From Oscillospiraceae bacterium (GTDB taxonomy: Bacteria > Bacillota > Clostridia > Oscillospirales > Oscillospiraceae): a stretch of DNA of 16,650 nucleotides. The stretch lies in assembly GCA_028705905.1 (NCBI GenBank), contig JAQWCP010000012.1, positions 1 through 16,650 on the forward strand, given 5' to 3'. Shown piece by piece: positions 6,131-13,752 of this stretch; positions within the stretch are counted from its first letter, which is position 1; each line of letters starts with the position of its first letter. The position numbers and the translations under genes are program-made. A model generated the notes under the pieces. The model made no database searches. It saw nothing but the letters and a program-made list of their open reading frames with translations, and had not been told where the DNA came from.

Positions 6131-6535
6131 ATGTATAAGAGCAAAAAACCCTATTTGTATGGCACAGGCAGAAGAAGGTCCTCTGTGGCCAGAGTACATC
6201 TTTTCCCCGGCGGAACTGGTGCAATCACCATCAACGGCCGTGACATTGATGACTACTTTGGCCTGGAAACTTTGAAATTGATTACCCGTCAGCCTTTGGT
6301 GGCGACAGATACCATTGGGAAGGTGGACATTGTTGCCACTGTTTCCGGTGGCGGCGTCACAGGGCAGGCCGGCGCACTGCGCCACGGGGTCTCCAGAGCC
6401 CTGCTTTTGGTGGACGAAGCATACCGTCCCATCCTCAAAAAGGCTGGCTTCCTGACCCGCGATCCGCGTATGAAGGAGCGTAAGAAATACGGCCTCAAGG
6501 CTGCACGTCGTGCGCCGCAGTTCTCCAAGAGATAA
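6131..6535 (+). CDS. rpsI: 30S ribosomal protein S9
   Basis: A small-subunit protein of 134 residues whose C-terminal tail reaches the P-site tRNA. Seen features: YGTGRRRSSVARVHLFPGGTGAITING, YFGLETLKLITRQPL, the glycine-rich VSGGGVTGQAGALRHGVSRALL, and LTRDPRMKERKKYGLKAARRAPQFSKR with the invariant terminal SKR. The ribosome binding site is AGGGAGGG, just after the rplM stop. Co-transcribed with rplM and closed by the long hairpin at 6560-6603. Nothing unusual. Confidence 0.98.
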   Translation: MYKSKKPYLYGTGRRRSSVARVHLFPGGTGAITINGRDIDDYFGLETLKLITRQPLVATDTIGKVDIVATVSGGGVTGQAGALRHGVSRALLLVDEAYRPILKKAGFLTRDPRMKERKKYGLKAARRAPQFSKR

Positions 6536-6559
6536 TCGTTGTATTAGCAGCGAACGGAA

Positions 6560-6603
6560 AAGCCCTCTGGATCTTGATGATTTCATCAAGATCCAGAGGG
6601 CTT
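6560..6603 (+). terminator. Rho-independent terminator of rplM-rpsI
   Basis: AAGCCCTCTGGATCTTGATGA (6560-6580 plus the adjoining base) pairs perfectly with 6583-6603 over about 21 bases, leaving only TT between the arms. TGTATTTTGCTTTTT follows. It starts 25 bases after the rpsI stop. Confidence 0.9.
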
Positions 6604-6643
6604 GTATTTTGCTTTTTGGAGGCTGGGCAAGCCCTATTGATGG

Positions 6644-6691
6644 GGAACGCTCCAAGTGCAGAGGGTCACCTGCGTTCCGGTCTTTTTTTGG
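6644..6691 (+). terminator. Second terminator-like hairpin upstream of the lrgA promoter
   Basis: GGAACGC (6644-6650) pairs with GCGTTCC (6672-6678), with inner GTG/CAC pairing possible, and is followed by GGTCTTTTTTT. It could be a backup terminator for rpsI or the end of a short transcript from 6604-6690. No promoter for such a transcript is evident. Confidence 0.4.
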
Positions 6692-6698
6692 TGATTGG

Positions 6699-6727
6699 TT
6701 GCATACGGGTGGGAAACAAGATATAAT
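6699..6727 (+). promoter_or_regulatory. Promoter of lrgAB
   Basis: TTGCAT (6699-6704) and a perfect TATAAT (6722-6727) are 17 bases apart. The predicted start is near 6734, about 28 bases before the lrgA ATG. Confidence 0.75.
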
Positions 6728-6761
6728 TTGATGGAAAAGAGAATGGAAAAGAGGGATATGA

Positions 6762-7133
6762 ATGAAATACATCAGACAGATTTGCATCATCCTGCTTTTT
6801 TCTGTCTTGGGTGAAGGGTTGCATTTCTGGATTCCGCTGCCGATTCCTGCCAGTATTTACGGCCTGGTGCTGTTGCTTTTGGCGCTCTGTTTTCGTATCA
6901 TCCGTTTGGAATGGGTCAAAGAAACAGGGGATTTCCTGGTGCAAATTTTAATTATCTTGTTTATCCCCGCAACGGTGGGACTGATGACATCGTTTGAAAC
7001 GGTGAAAGCCATGCTGTTGCCCATTTTGGTTTCTGTCATCGTACTGACCACCTTGGTACTGCTGATATCTGGGCAGGTCACCCAATGGGTGATCAAACGG
7101 AAAAGAGAGGTTCAGGAGGATGGGGAAAAATGA
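6762..7133 (+). CDS. lrgA: CidA/LrgA family holin-like membrane protein
   Basis: A 123-residue protein with four hydrophobic segments (about 7-24, 29-46, 60-80, 88-108). The family signature is FSVLGEGLHFWIPLPIPASIYGLVLLLLAL, with the conserved PIPxSxxG core, then FIPATVGLM. LrgA/CidA proteins were described as holin-like regulators of murein hydrolase export; in several bacteria LrgAB is now linked to pyruvate or related metabolite transport. The gene has GAGGG about seven bases before the ATG; another ATG at 6758 is out of frame. Its TGA overlaps the lrgB start (ATGA), so both proteins form one unit. No LytSR regulator is visible here. Confidence 0.9.
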   Translation: MKYIRQICIILLFSVLGEGLHFWIPLPIPASIYGLVLLLLALCFRIIRLEWVKETGDFLVQILIILFIPATVGLMTSFETVKAMLLPILVSVIVLTTLVLLISGQVTQWVIKRKREVQEDGEK

Positions 7134-7822
7134 TGGATTTTATTGTAGATTCCACTTTTTTTGGCGTATTTCTTAGCTTGCTGGCCTATGAAATCGGCTC
7201 GTTGATCAAACGGAAATGGAATTGGGCGATTTTCAATCCATTGCCCATCGCCATTGTATTGGTGATAGCCGTCTTGTCGGTGTTTCACATTGATTATGAT
7301 ACGTATTATCAAGGCGCCAAATACTTGAGCTATTTTCTGACCCCGGCCACCATTTGCCTAGCGATCCCTCTGTATGAAAAGCTGCAAATGCTTAAGGACA
7401 ATCGGAAAGCCATCTTTGCCGGCATCTTGTCCGGTGTTTTGGCCACTCTGGTGGGTGTGCTGCTCATTGCGCTTTTGTTTTCTTTGAATCACACCCAATA
7501 TGCTACGCTATTGCCAAAATCCATTACCACAGCCATTGGAATCGGTGTGTCAGAGGAGCTGGGAGGCATCCCCACGATCACGGTGGCGGTTATCATACTC
7601 AGTGGCATTTTTGGCAATATGTTTGGGGAGATGTTGTGCAAATGGTTTCGCATCACAGATCCGGTGGCCCGGGGCATTGCCATTGGCTCCGCGTCCCACG
7701 CCATCGGTACGGCCAGAGCCATGGAGATGGGGGCCGTGGAAGGCGCTATGAGCAGCCTTTCCATCGCGGTTTCCGGCCTGATCACAGTGGTGGGTGCGTC
7801 CATTTTCGCACAGTTTATATGA
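7130..7822 (+). CDS. lrgB: LrgB/CidB family membrane protein
   Basis: A 230-residue integral membrane protein, partner of LrgA. Recognised by FFGVFLSLLAYEIGSLI, LSYFLTPATICLAIPLYEKL, LPKSITTAIGIGVSEELGGIPTITV and GIAIGSASHAIGTARAMEMG, the most conserved block of the family. Roughly six or seven transmembrane segments span the whole length. The frame is also open 15 codons upstream (ATG at 7085, inside lrgA), but AGGAGGA at 7114-7120 lies nine bases before the ATG at 7130, which overlaps the lrgA stop. I therefore chose 7130; the ATG at 7133 is equally possible. A terminator follows 15 bases after the stop. Bases 7432-7515 (about residues 101-129) occur a second time, inverted and without a mismatch, at the right end of the window. 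Confidence 0.93.
   Translation: MMDFIVDSTFFGVFLSLLAYEIGSLIKRKWNWAIFNPLPIAIVLVIAVLSVFHIDYDTYYQGAKYLSYFLTPATICLAIPLYEKLQMLKDNRKAIFAGILSGVLATLVGVLLIALLFSLNHTQYATLLPKSITTAIGIGVSEELGGIPTITVAVIILSGIFGNMFGEMLCKWFRITDPVARGIAIGSASHAIGTARAMEMGAVEGAMSSLSIAVSGLITVVGASIFAQFI
7432..7515 (+). repeat. 84-bp internal lrgB segment repeated in inverted orientation at 16567-16650
   Basis: These 84 bases are identical to the reverse complement of 16567-16650. Here they are coding sequence of lrgB in a well-conserved transmembrane region and read naturally, so this is the original copy. At 7516 the two copies diverge (lrgB continues AAAAT, the other continues TCCGG). Confidence 0.97.
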
Positions 7823-7836
7823 GTTTCGTTAAGAGA

Positions 7837-7879
7837 AACAGCAGCAGCGGAGCCAATTTGGCTCTGCTGCTGCTGTTTT
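7837..7879 (+). terminator. Terminator of lrgAB
   Basis: AACAGCAGCAGCGGAGCC (7837-7854) pairs with 7860-7877 around AATTT. The stem is 18 bp with a single G-T wobble and runs into TTTT. It begins 15 bases after the lrgB stop. Confidence 0.88.
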
Positions 7880-7944
7880 CGACCCAAGAGAGCCGACGGA
7901 AACAGGAAACGCCGACCCCCAAAAGGCAAACATCCAGCAACCAA

Positions 7945-7981
7945 AAAATGCTCACGCGGCTTTGTTCCGCGTGAGCATTTT
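7945..7981 (-). terminator. Terminator of the efp operon
   Basis: AAAATGCTCACGCGG (7945-7959) pairs perfectly with 7967-7981. Read on the minus strand it lies 13 bases after the stop of the CD1247-domain gene and ends in a run of T (complement of AAAAAA at 7943-7948). Confidence 0.88.
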
Positions 7982-7993
7982 CGTCGGTTTTCC

Positions 7994-8440
7994 TTATTCT
8001 TCGGTGCAACCGCAGCCGCAGCCATCGCTGCAGCAATTATCACCCGTTTCCAAGGTGAAATTTTGGCCGCAGCTGGGGCAAGCAATGCTGCCTTGTTCCA
8101 TCACTGCTTCGTCAATGACAAGAGCCTCTCCACAGCTGGGACACTCCATTTCAAAGAAGTCTTCTTCCTCGTCGTGGCAATGGCAATCTTCGTCATCACA
8201 GCAATCAAACTCGTCGTCATCATAAATGATTTCTTCCACATCGGATAGATCGTCGGACAATGCGTCAATTTCATCGCCCAATGCCAGTGCATTTTCTTCC
8301 AGGTCAGCAATGGTGAGGCCCACATCCTCCAGGATATCCATCATAACAGAAAGAATTTTGGATTCTTTCGATTCCTCCGGGTCCAACTTCAGTCCTTCTG
8401 CCAGGCCCTTGAGATATGCAACTTTTTCAGTAATTGTCAT
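7994..8440 (-). CDS. CD1247 N-terminal domain-containing zinc-ribbon protein, function unknown
   Basis: A 148-residue acidic protein. The N-terminal part (MTITEKVAYLKGLAEGLKLDPE..., about 1-70) is the helical CD1247-type domain found in clostridia. A strongly acidic linker follows (YDDDEFDCCDDEDCHCHDEEED), with a Cys/His cluster at about 80-89. A zinc ribbon follows with two CPSCG knuckles at residues 100-104 and 121-125. The tail is Cys-rich (CCSDGCGCGC, about 136-145). The ribbon knuckles are classic metal ligands; the two extra Cys clusters may bind metal as well. The gene lies 31 bases behind efp with AAGGAG eight bases before its ATG, and a terminator follows, so it is the last gene of the efp transcript. 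Function is unknown; the link to EF-P suggests but does not show a role in translation. Confidence 0.78.
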   Translation of the reverse strand: MTITEKVAYLKGLAEGLKLDPEESKESKILSVMMDILEDVGLTIADLEENALALGDEIDALSDDLSDVEEIIYDDDEFDCCDDEDCHCHDEEEDFFEMECPSCGEALVIDEAVMEQGSIACPSCGQNFTLETGDNCCSDGCGCGCTEE

Positions 8441-8471
8441 TTGTTTTTCTCCTTGTTTTATGGTTCAAAAA

Positions 8472-9035
8472 TTAGTTTTTTGCGCGCTCTAAATATTCAC
8501 CAGTCCGTGTGTCCACGCGGATGCGATCGCCAGGATTGATAAACAAAGGAACTCTGATTTCAGCGCCTGTTTCCAGGGTAGCGGGTTTTTGTACATTGGT
8601 GGCGGTATCGCCTTTGAACCCGGGATCTGTTTCAGCCACTTCCAGCTCTACAAAGTTGGGTGGTTCCACTCCAAACACATTGCCTTTGTAAGACATGACC
8701 TTGCAATTCATATTTTCTTTGACAAAACGGAAACTGTCACCCAGCAATTTGGCATCCAGTGGAATCAATTCGTAGCTTTCCATGTCCATGAAATAATATA
8801 AATCGCCATCGCTATAGCTGTATTCCATGTCTTTCCGTTCCACATAGGCGTTTTCAAACTTATCCGTGGGGTTGAATGTAGTTTCCGTCACGGCACCGGT
8901 GATGACATTTTTCATTTTGACCCGCACGAATGCGGCGCCTTTGCCCGGCTTGACATGCTGGAATTCCACCACTTGCATTACATTACCGTCCATTTCAAAG
9001 GTAACGCCGTTTCTAAAATCGCTGGCTGAAATCAT
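8472..9035 (-). CDS. efp: Translation elongation factor P
   Basis: EF-P enters the ribosomal E site and rescues ribosomes stalled on proline-rich stretches. The 187-residue length fits its three beta-barrel domains. Seen: MISASDFRNGVTFEMDGNVMQVVEFQHVKPGKGAAFVRVKMKN, with the tip Lys32 in PGKGAAF that carries the modification in many bacteria; FNPTDKFENAYVERKDMEYSYSDGDLYYFMD in domain 2; and the C-terminal signature ATNVQKPATLETGAEIRVPLFINPGDRIRVDTRTGEYLER. No EpmA/EpmB-type modification genes are in the window. GGAGGA precedes the ATG at 9035. It has its own candidate promoter at 9137-9165 and is followed by the zinc-ribbon gene. Confidence 0.97.
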   Translation of the reverse strand: MISASDFRNGVTFEMDGNVMQVVEFQHVKPGKGAAFVRVKMKNVITGAVTETTFNPTDKFENAYVERKDMEYSYSDGDLYYFMDMESYELIPLDAKLLGDSFRFVKENMNCKVMSYKGNVFGVEPPNFVELEVAETDPGFKGDTATNVQKPATLETGAEIRVPLFINPGDRIRVDTRTGEYLERAKN

Positions 9036-9300
9036 GTTTTTCCGTCCTCCATACTTCTTGTCTACAACTGAGTCTGCAACCGGGCCACCCGGCTGAAAAT
9101 GCGGGTTTTATGGAACCGCATAAGTTATCTTTTATTATTTTATACCAAAGTATTCTATATTGCAAGGGCAATCTCTCTTTTTTCTATTTTGCGTCCCGGT
9201 TTTGCGATGGATTTGAGCGCGTAGCATCCGCTGCAATGCACACCATTGGCTTGTCCCCAAAGCGGGCTTTGCATCCAATCGAAAAAGGGGTGGCATAGGG
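9036..9300. other. 265-bp region between the MATE gene and efp
   Basis: On the minus strand it holds the efp leader and promoter. A small hairpin, CCGGG-CCA-CCCGG, lies at 9080-9092 in the leader. Between 9166 and the MATE stop I see no coding sequence and no convincing terminator for the MATE gene; only short repeats such as ATTGC-AAGG-GCAAT (about 9158-9171) occur. Confidence 0.5.
9137..9165 (-). promoter_or_regulatory. Candidate efp promoter
   Basis: On the minus strand TTGCAA (9165-9160) and TAAAAT (9142-9137) are 17 bases apart. TATAAA two bases upstream is an alternative -10 with a short spacer. The predicted leader is about 95 nt. Confidence 0.5.
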
Positions 9301-10653
9301 CTATCGCTGCAGGAGGGTAGATTGCCGCCAACGATCGGAGAGGAAATAGAAAAGGCCAATGACCGAGGAGACAAAAGTGGCAAGTGGCGCACCGATGCCA
9401 ACGCCAAAAACGCCCTGCCCCATGGACATACCAAACAGATATGATATGGGGATGCGGATGATGATAGAGGATAATATGCTGTTGATCAAAGAGAATGTAG
9501 AGTGTCCCGAGCCGATGAACAATCCATTGAAGCAGAACAGGACAGGGACGATGAGAAAATCGTACTTAAATGCCTGCATGTAGAGGGCGCCCTCTCGAAT
9601 CATGTCAGGGTCATTGCCAAAGATTTGCAGAATGGGTTCTGGGAACAAGGTGGCAATGACGAACATGATCAATGACATGACAAACGCCAAGAGGATGCCA
9701 ACATTCATGGTTTTCACAGCCCGCTTTTCTTCCCCCGCGCCAATATTTTGGGCGCTCATAGCAGAAACGGAGTTTCCAACTGCAATGGCGGGTAAAATCG
9801 CAAAGGAGTTGAATTTGGCCACTGCGCCCACGCCCGCCGAGGCCGACACACTGATGGTATTCACCATGGCTGTCAGCACGATGAAGGAGGCGTGGGTAAT
9901 GGTGTTTTGTATGGAGGTGGGAATCCCTATCTCCAACAACTTTTTGAGTTGCTCTTTATGGAAGCGGAAAGATTTGAGCCGAAAGTCAAATACAAAGTCG
10001 CTTCGCCTCAAAAAGATAATACACAGAATCATGCTGAGTGCTTGGGAAGAGACAGTGGCAACGGCGGCCCCCAAAGCGCCCATCTTAAAAAACGCCACCA
10101 AAAGGAGATCCAAGAACACATTGGCCAAGCAAGCGATGGAAACAAAGATAAGAGGGAGTTTGCTGTTGCCCATACCGCGGAACACGGCGCTGAATGCGTT
10201 GTATCCAAAAATGAAGATGGTGCCTGCCACCGTGACCAGCAAATAACGCTTGGACTCCTCGAAAGCCTCCGGTGGAGTCTGAATCAGGTGCAGAATTGGA
10301 ACGCTAAACAGAAACATGACGACGGTTAATACAATTGCCAGCACGAACAGAACAGAAAACAGTGTGCCAATCGTGCGGGTCAGTTCTTCCCGGGCGCCAA
10401 ACCCTTTGTACTGGGCGATCAATACGGTTCCCCCGGCACTTAGACCGATCACCAGCATGGTAATCAAAAGGGACACCTGGCTGCCAATGTTGACACCGGA
10501 CATGCTGACGGTACCGGCAAATTGGCCTACGATGATCATATCCGCTACGCTGTAGAGGGACTGAACCAAATTGGTAATGATAAAGGGAATGGCAAAGAGA
10601 AAGAGTTGCTTGGCAACGCTACCTTGGGACAAATCTTTTTCAAACTGATTCAA
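9301..10653 (-). CDS. MATE family multidrug/sodium-type efflux transporter
   Basis: A 450-residue membrane protein with twelve predicted hydrophobic segments, the normal size for MATE exporters. The N-terminal signature is GSVAKQLFLFAIPFIITNLVQSLYSVADMIIVGQF. Others include GLSAGGTVLIAQYKG, YNAFSAVFRGMGNSKLPLIF in the first half and AIAVGNSVSAMSAQNIGAGEEKRA in the second, which mirrors the first as in all MATE proteins. The subfamily looks like the NorM/DinF-related clostridial type, and the substrate cannot be told. The start is a TTG at 10653-10651, eight bases after AGGAAG; no in-frame ATG with a ribosome binding site lies nearby. It is a single-gene unit with no regulator beside it, and I see no convincing terminator behind it. 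The stop is TAG. Confidence 0.93.
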   Translation of the reverse strand: MNQFEKDLSQGSVAKQLFLFAIPFIITNLVQSLYSVADMIIVGQFAGTVSMSGVNIGSQVSLLITMLVIGLSAGGTVLIAQYKGFGAREELTRTIGTLFSVLFVLAIVLTVVMFLFSVPILHLIQTPPEAFEESKRYLLVTVAGTIFIFGYNAFSAVFRGMGNSKLPLIFVSIACLANVFLDLLLVAFFKMGALGAAVATVSSQALSMILCIIFLRRSDFVFDFRLKSFRFHKEQLKKLLEIGIPTSIQNTITHASFIVLTAMVNTISVSASAGVGAVAKFNSFAILPAIAVGNSVSAMSAQNIGAGEEKRAVKTMNVGILLAFVMSLIMFVIATLFPEPILQIFGNDPDMIREGALYMQAFKYDFLIVPVLFCFNGLFIGSGHSTFSLINSILSSIIIRIPISYLFGMSMGQGVFGVGIGAPLATFVSSVIGLFYFLSDRWRQSTLLQR

Positions 10654-10843
10654 ATCAAACGCTTCCTTTCCGAGACAAAGTATCTTCCCGCAGGTACGGC
10701 CAAGATAAAGTGCAATACTTCTATTTTAATACAAAATATGACAAGAAAAAAGAGTTTCCTGGATAAAAAGAGGGGAATTTCTTTTTTTGTAAAAAGCAAC
10801 AAAAAGGGGAGAACCACTTGGTGTAAAAAATGAAAACAATCGC

Positions 10844-10871
10844 CCCCGGACGCCGTTTGCAGCGTCCGGGG
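10844..10871 (-). terminator. Terminator of the truA-to-clpE gene run
   Basis: CCCCGGACGC (10844-10853) pairs with GCGTCCGGGG (10862-10871) around an eight-base loop. On the minus strand it lies nine bases after the clpE-like stop and is followed by GATTGTTTTCATTTTTT. Confidence 0.87.
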
Positions 10872-10879
10872 ACGAAATT

Positions 10880-13186
10880 TTACTCTGCCACAAAAGAAAG
10901 CTGATCCTCTGTTGCGGTGATATGGATTTTTTTGATGGGGTTTGCATAGCTCCCGATGATACGGGATGCGATGACATCTTCCAATTCTTTTTGTATGAGA
11001 CGGCGCAAGCTTCGTGCTCCGTATGTGAGCGAGTATGATTTTTTGGACAGGTAGGACAACAGGCTTTCATCATAGGTAAGAAGAATGCCTTTTTCGCTCA
11101 GGGCCAGTTTCAGTTCCTCCACCATGATCTTCGCAATGGCCTGGAAGTCCGCTTCCGTTAGCCGGTTGAAATAGATGATTTCATCCACACGGTTGATGAA
11201 CTCCGGCCGCAGAAAATCGTTCAGTGCCTTGATGGCTTTGTCTTTTCCCTGCTCATTGATATCTTTGCCAAAGCCAACGGATCCGCTCTTTCGGTCGCTT
11301 CCGGCATTGGAGGTCATGACGATGACGGTGTTCTCAAAATTCACCTTTCTGCCGTGAGCGTCTGTGATCTGGCCATCATCCAAGATTTGGAGGAGAACAT
11401 TGAGTACGTCGGGATGGGCTTTTTCGATTTCGTCGAACAGAATTACACAATAAGGTTTCCGGCGCACCTTTTCTGTCAGCTGGCCAGCTTCTTCGTACCC
11501 CACATAGCCTGGCGGGGAGCCGATGATGCGGGACACAGCGTGCTTTTCCATAAATTCAGACATATCCAAACGGATGAGAGATTCTGGAGAGTCAAACAAA
11601 TCTTGTGCCAGCTGTTTGACCAGCTCCGTTTTTCCCACACCGGTAGAGCCGACAAAGATAAAGGAAGTTGGTTTGTGCTTGGGGGAGATCCCCACGCGCC
11701 CCCGGCGGATGGCTGCGGCAACAGCTGCCACGGCCTCTTCTTGCCCAATAATATGAGAAGAGAGGCGCTCTTCCAAGTTGGAGAGCCGCTCAAACTCTTG
11801 CTCCTGGATACGGCTGGCTGGAATTTTGGTCCACATTTCGATGACCCGGGAGAGGTGTTCAATGGTAAGCTCCGGAATGGGTTCCCGGGCGATGGCTTCC
11901 AGCTCGGTTGTGAGCTGCAATTCCCGGCTGCGCAAGAAAGCCAGGCGCTCATATGCAGCATCGCTGTTGTCGGCCAGCATAACCTCCCGTTCTTTTTCCA
12001 GGTCGGCCAGTTCCTTTTGGGCCTCCGCACGGCGGGCATACACCTGGTCGTGCAGGTTGACTTCCGAGCAGGCTTCGTCGATCAAGTCGATGGCTTTGTC
12101 CGGCAAAAACCGGTCTGTGATATACCGCTCACTCATGGTGACGGCCAGCCGTGCGATCAAGGGCGGAATCTTGACGCCGTGGAATGATTCATAGTAATGG
12201 GCGATGCCATTGATAATCTCCACCGTCTGCTCGACAGATGGTTCGTTGACTGTAACTGGCTGGAATCGGCGCTCCAGTGCCGAGTCTTTTTCAATATGTT
12301 TCCGGTATTCTGCGAATGTTGTGGCGCCGATGACCTGGATGTCCCCGCGGGAAAGAGCTGGTTTTAAGATGTTGGCGGCGTTCATGGAGCCTTCCGCGTC
12401 ACCTGCACCCACAATGCTATGCACTTCATCGATCACAAGGATGATATTGCCCAGCTTCTTGATCTCTTCAATCAAACCTTTCATCCTGCTCTCAAATTGG
12501 CCCCGGAACTGGGTCCCTGCCACCAGGGCGGTGAGATCCAGCAGATATACTTCCTTGTCCAGCAGTTTGTACGGCACATTGCCCTCATAAATGCGCTGGG
12601 CCAGCCCCTCGGCAATGGCAGTTTTGCCCACACCTGGTTCGCCGATGAGGCAGGGGTTGTTCTTCTGCCGACGGTTTAGAATTTGGATCACCCGTTGGAT
12701 TTCTTCGTTTCGGCCAACTACGGTGTCTAATTTGCCTTCCTGTGCTTTTCGAGTGAGGGAAATACAATAATTATCCAGATACTTTCGTTTTTGCGTTTTT
12801 TCTTTCTTTTCTGTTTCCTTTTCCCGTGCGGGTGGCCGGGGGGAGGTCGGTTCGCTTTGGCCTTCACCCTGCATACCGCCGAACAGCTTGTTTAAGAATG
12901 GGAAGGTAGCCGTTTTTCCAGCATCTTCTTCCTCGTCCTCTTCCATTTCCATAAGGCTTTCCAAGCCTTCCTCGCCGCCAAATGCACCGATCATTTCACT
13001 GTTGATGGAATCCAGGTCGTCTTCTGAAATGCCCATCTTTTGCATCATATCTTCCACTGGCTTGATGCCCAATTCTTTGGCGCATTTTAAGCAAAGACCT
13101 TCGTGTTTTTGTTGGCCATTTTCCGTTTTTGTGATGAAAACGACCGCTAAGTTTTTTTTGCAACGGGAACAAAAGGGAGGTTGCAT
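10880..13186 (-). CDS. ClpE-like AAA+ unfoldase (Clp ATPase with N-terminal zinc finger)
   Basis: A Hsp100 ATPase that unfolds proteins, probably for ClpP. The 768 residues contain two AAA+ modules: Walker A GEPGVGKT (182-189) with Walker B ILVIDEVH, and Walker A GSTGVGKT (513-520) with Walker B VILFDEIE. The second pore-loop region is GSPPGYVGYEEAGQL. A short coiled-coil/UVR-like middle segment (about 385-432) lies between them. The N-terminus lacks the Clp_N repeats of ClpC. Instead it has two CxxC pairs (Cys6/9 and Cys32/35), a zinc finger as in ClpE and related to McsA, followed by an acidic and then a charged linker (about 70-135). Automatic pipelines may call it ClpC. AAGGAGA precedes the ATG at 13186, and pgsA ends 14 bases upstream. 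No CtsR box is evident. Confidence 0.9.
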   Translation of the reverse strand: MQPPFCSRCKKNLAVVFITKTENGQQKHEGLCLKCAKELGIKPVEDMMQKMGISEDDLDSINSEMIGAFGGEEGLESLMEMEEDEEEDAGKTATFPFLNKLFGGMQGEGQSEPTSPRPPAREKETEKKEKTQKRKYLDNYCISLTRKAQEGKLDTVVGRNEEIQRVIQILNRRQKNNPCLIGEPGVGKTAIAEGLAQRIYEGNVPYKLLDKEVYLLDLTALVAGTQFRGQFESRMKGLIEEIKKLGNIILVIDEVHSIVGAGDAEGSMNAANILKPALSRGDIQVIGATTFAEYRKHIEKDSALERRFQPVTVNEPSVEQTVEIINGIAHYYESFHGVKIPPLIARLAVTMSERYITDRFLPDKAIDLIDEACSEVNLHDQVYARRAEAQKELADLEKEREVMLADNSDAAYERLAFLRSRELQLTTELEAIAREPIPELTIEHLSRVIEMWTKIPASRIQEQEFERLSNLEERLSSHIIGQEEAVAAVAAAIRRGRVGISPKHKPTSFIFVGSTGVGKTELVKQLAQDLFDSPESLIRLDMSEFMEKHAVSRIIGSPPGYVGYEEAGQLTEKVRRKPYCVILFDEIEKAHPDVLNVLLQILDDGQITDAHGRKVNFENTVIVMTSNAGSDRKSGSVGFGKDINEQGKDKAIKALNDFLRPEFINRVDEIIYFNRLTEADFQAIAKIMVEELKLALSEKGILLTYDESLLSYLSKKSYSLTYGARSLRRLIQKELEDVIASRIIGSYANPIKKIHITATEDQLSFVAE

Positions 13187-13200
13187 ACCATAATCTCCTT

Positions 13201-13740
13201 TTATGATTCATTAGATTCGTTCATTTTAAAGATAAAAATCCATAGATAGTTGAGAAAGGCGGCAATATTGAGTGCCAGGGCAATGCAGATTAGAAACGTT
13301 GCCCAAACATGTGGAATCTGCGGAAACAACATCAGACAAACACAAATGATAAAAAATGTTGCACCCGCTCCCTTGCCAAGCCAGTTGGAGGGCATAACGT
13401 CCTCTGTCTTCTGGTACAAGGTAAGCGCACCCAAGCCCATCAACGCTTCTTTGCAGAAAAAGATGAGCACAGCCCAAAAAGGGATAATCCGGGCCCAGGC
13501 GATACACGTGAGAACCGTGAATGCCATGAGTTTGTCGGCCAGCGGGTCTAAGATACGACCCAGCCGGGAAACCATTTGATAACGCCGGGCGATACAGCCA
13601 TCAAGCACATCGGTGAAGGAAGCCAGCCCGTAAATCAGGATGGCATACAACCGAGAGTGAGGCGTGTGACTAAAAAAAACGATGGGGAACAATGGAACCA
13701 GGGCCAATCGGAAAAGGGAGAGTAAATTTGGAATCGTCAT
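13201..13740 (-). CDS. pgsA: CDP-diacylglycerol--glycerol-3-phosphate 3-phosphatidyltransferase (CDP-alcohol phosphatidyltransferase)
   Basis: Makes phosphatidylglycerol phosphate, the committed step to phosphatidylglycerol and cardiolipin, at the cytoplasmic membrane. The 179-residue protein has the complete CDP-OH-P motif: Asp44, Asp47-Gly48, Ala51-Arg52, Gly61, Asp65, Asp69 in DVLDGCIARRYQMVSRLGRI and LDPLAD. It begins with the typical TIPNLLSLFRL amphipathic segment and has about five or six membrane helices. Other CDP-alcohol transferases share the motif, but the N-terminus and length favour PgsA. The ribosome binding site AAGGAAG overlaps the cvpA stop, and the clpE-like gene follows after 14 bases. 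It is in the middle of a minus-strand run. Confidence 0.9.
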   Translation of the reverse strand: MTIPNLLSLFRLALVPLFPIVFFSHTPHSRLYAILIYGLASFTDVLDGCIARRYQMVSRLGRILDPLADKLMAFTVLTCIAWARIIPFWAVLIFFCKEALMGLGALTLYQKTEDVMPSNWLGKGAGATFFIICVCLMLFPQIPHVWATFLICIALALNIAAFLNYLWIFIFKMNESNES

Positions 13741-13752
13741 AGCTTCGCTTCC

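Noticed and set aside
5786..6790. 334-codon minus-strand ORF
   Set aside because: Antisense to rplM, rpsI, the terminator and the lrgAB promoter; its product has no family features.
7837..7981. Repeat array from the AGC/GCT-rich stretch
   Set aside because: It resolves into two facing terminators for lrgAB and the efp operon.
11354..12187. 277-codon plus-strand ORF
   Set aside because: Antisense shadow of the Clp ATPase gene.
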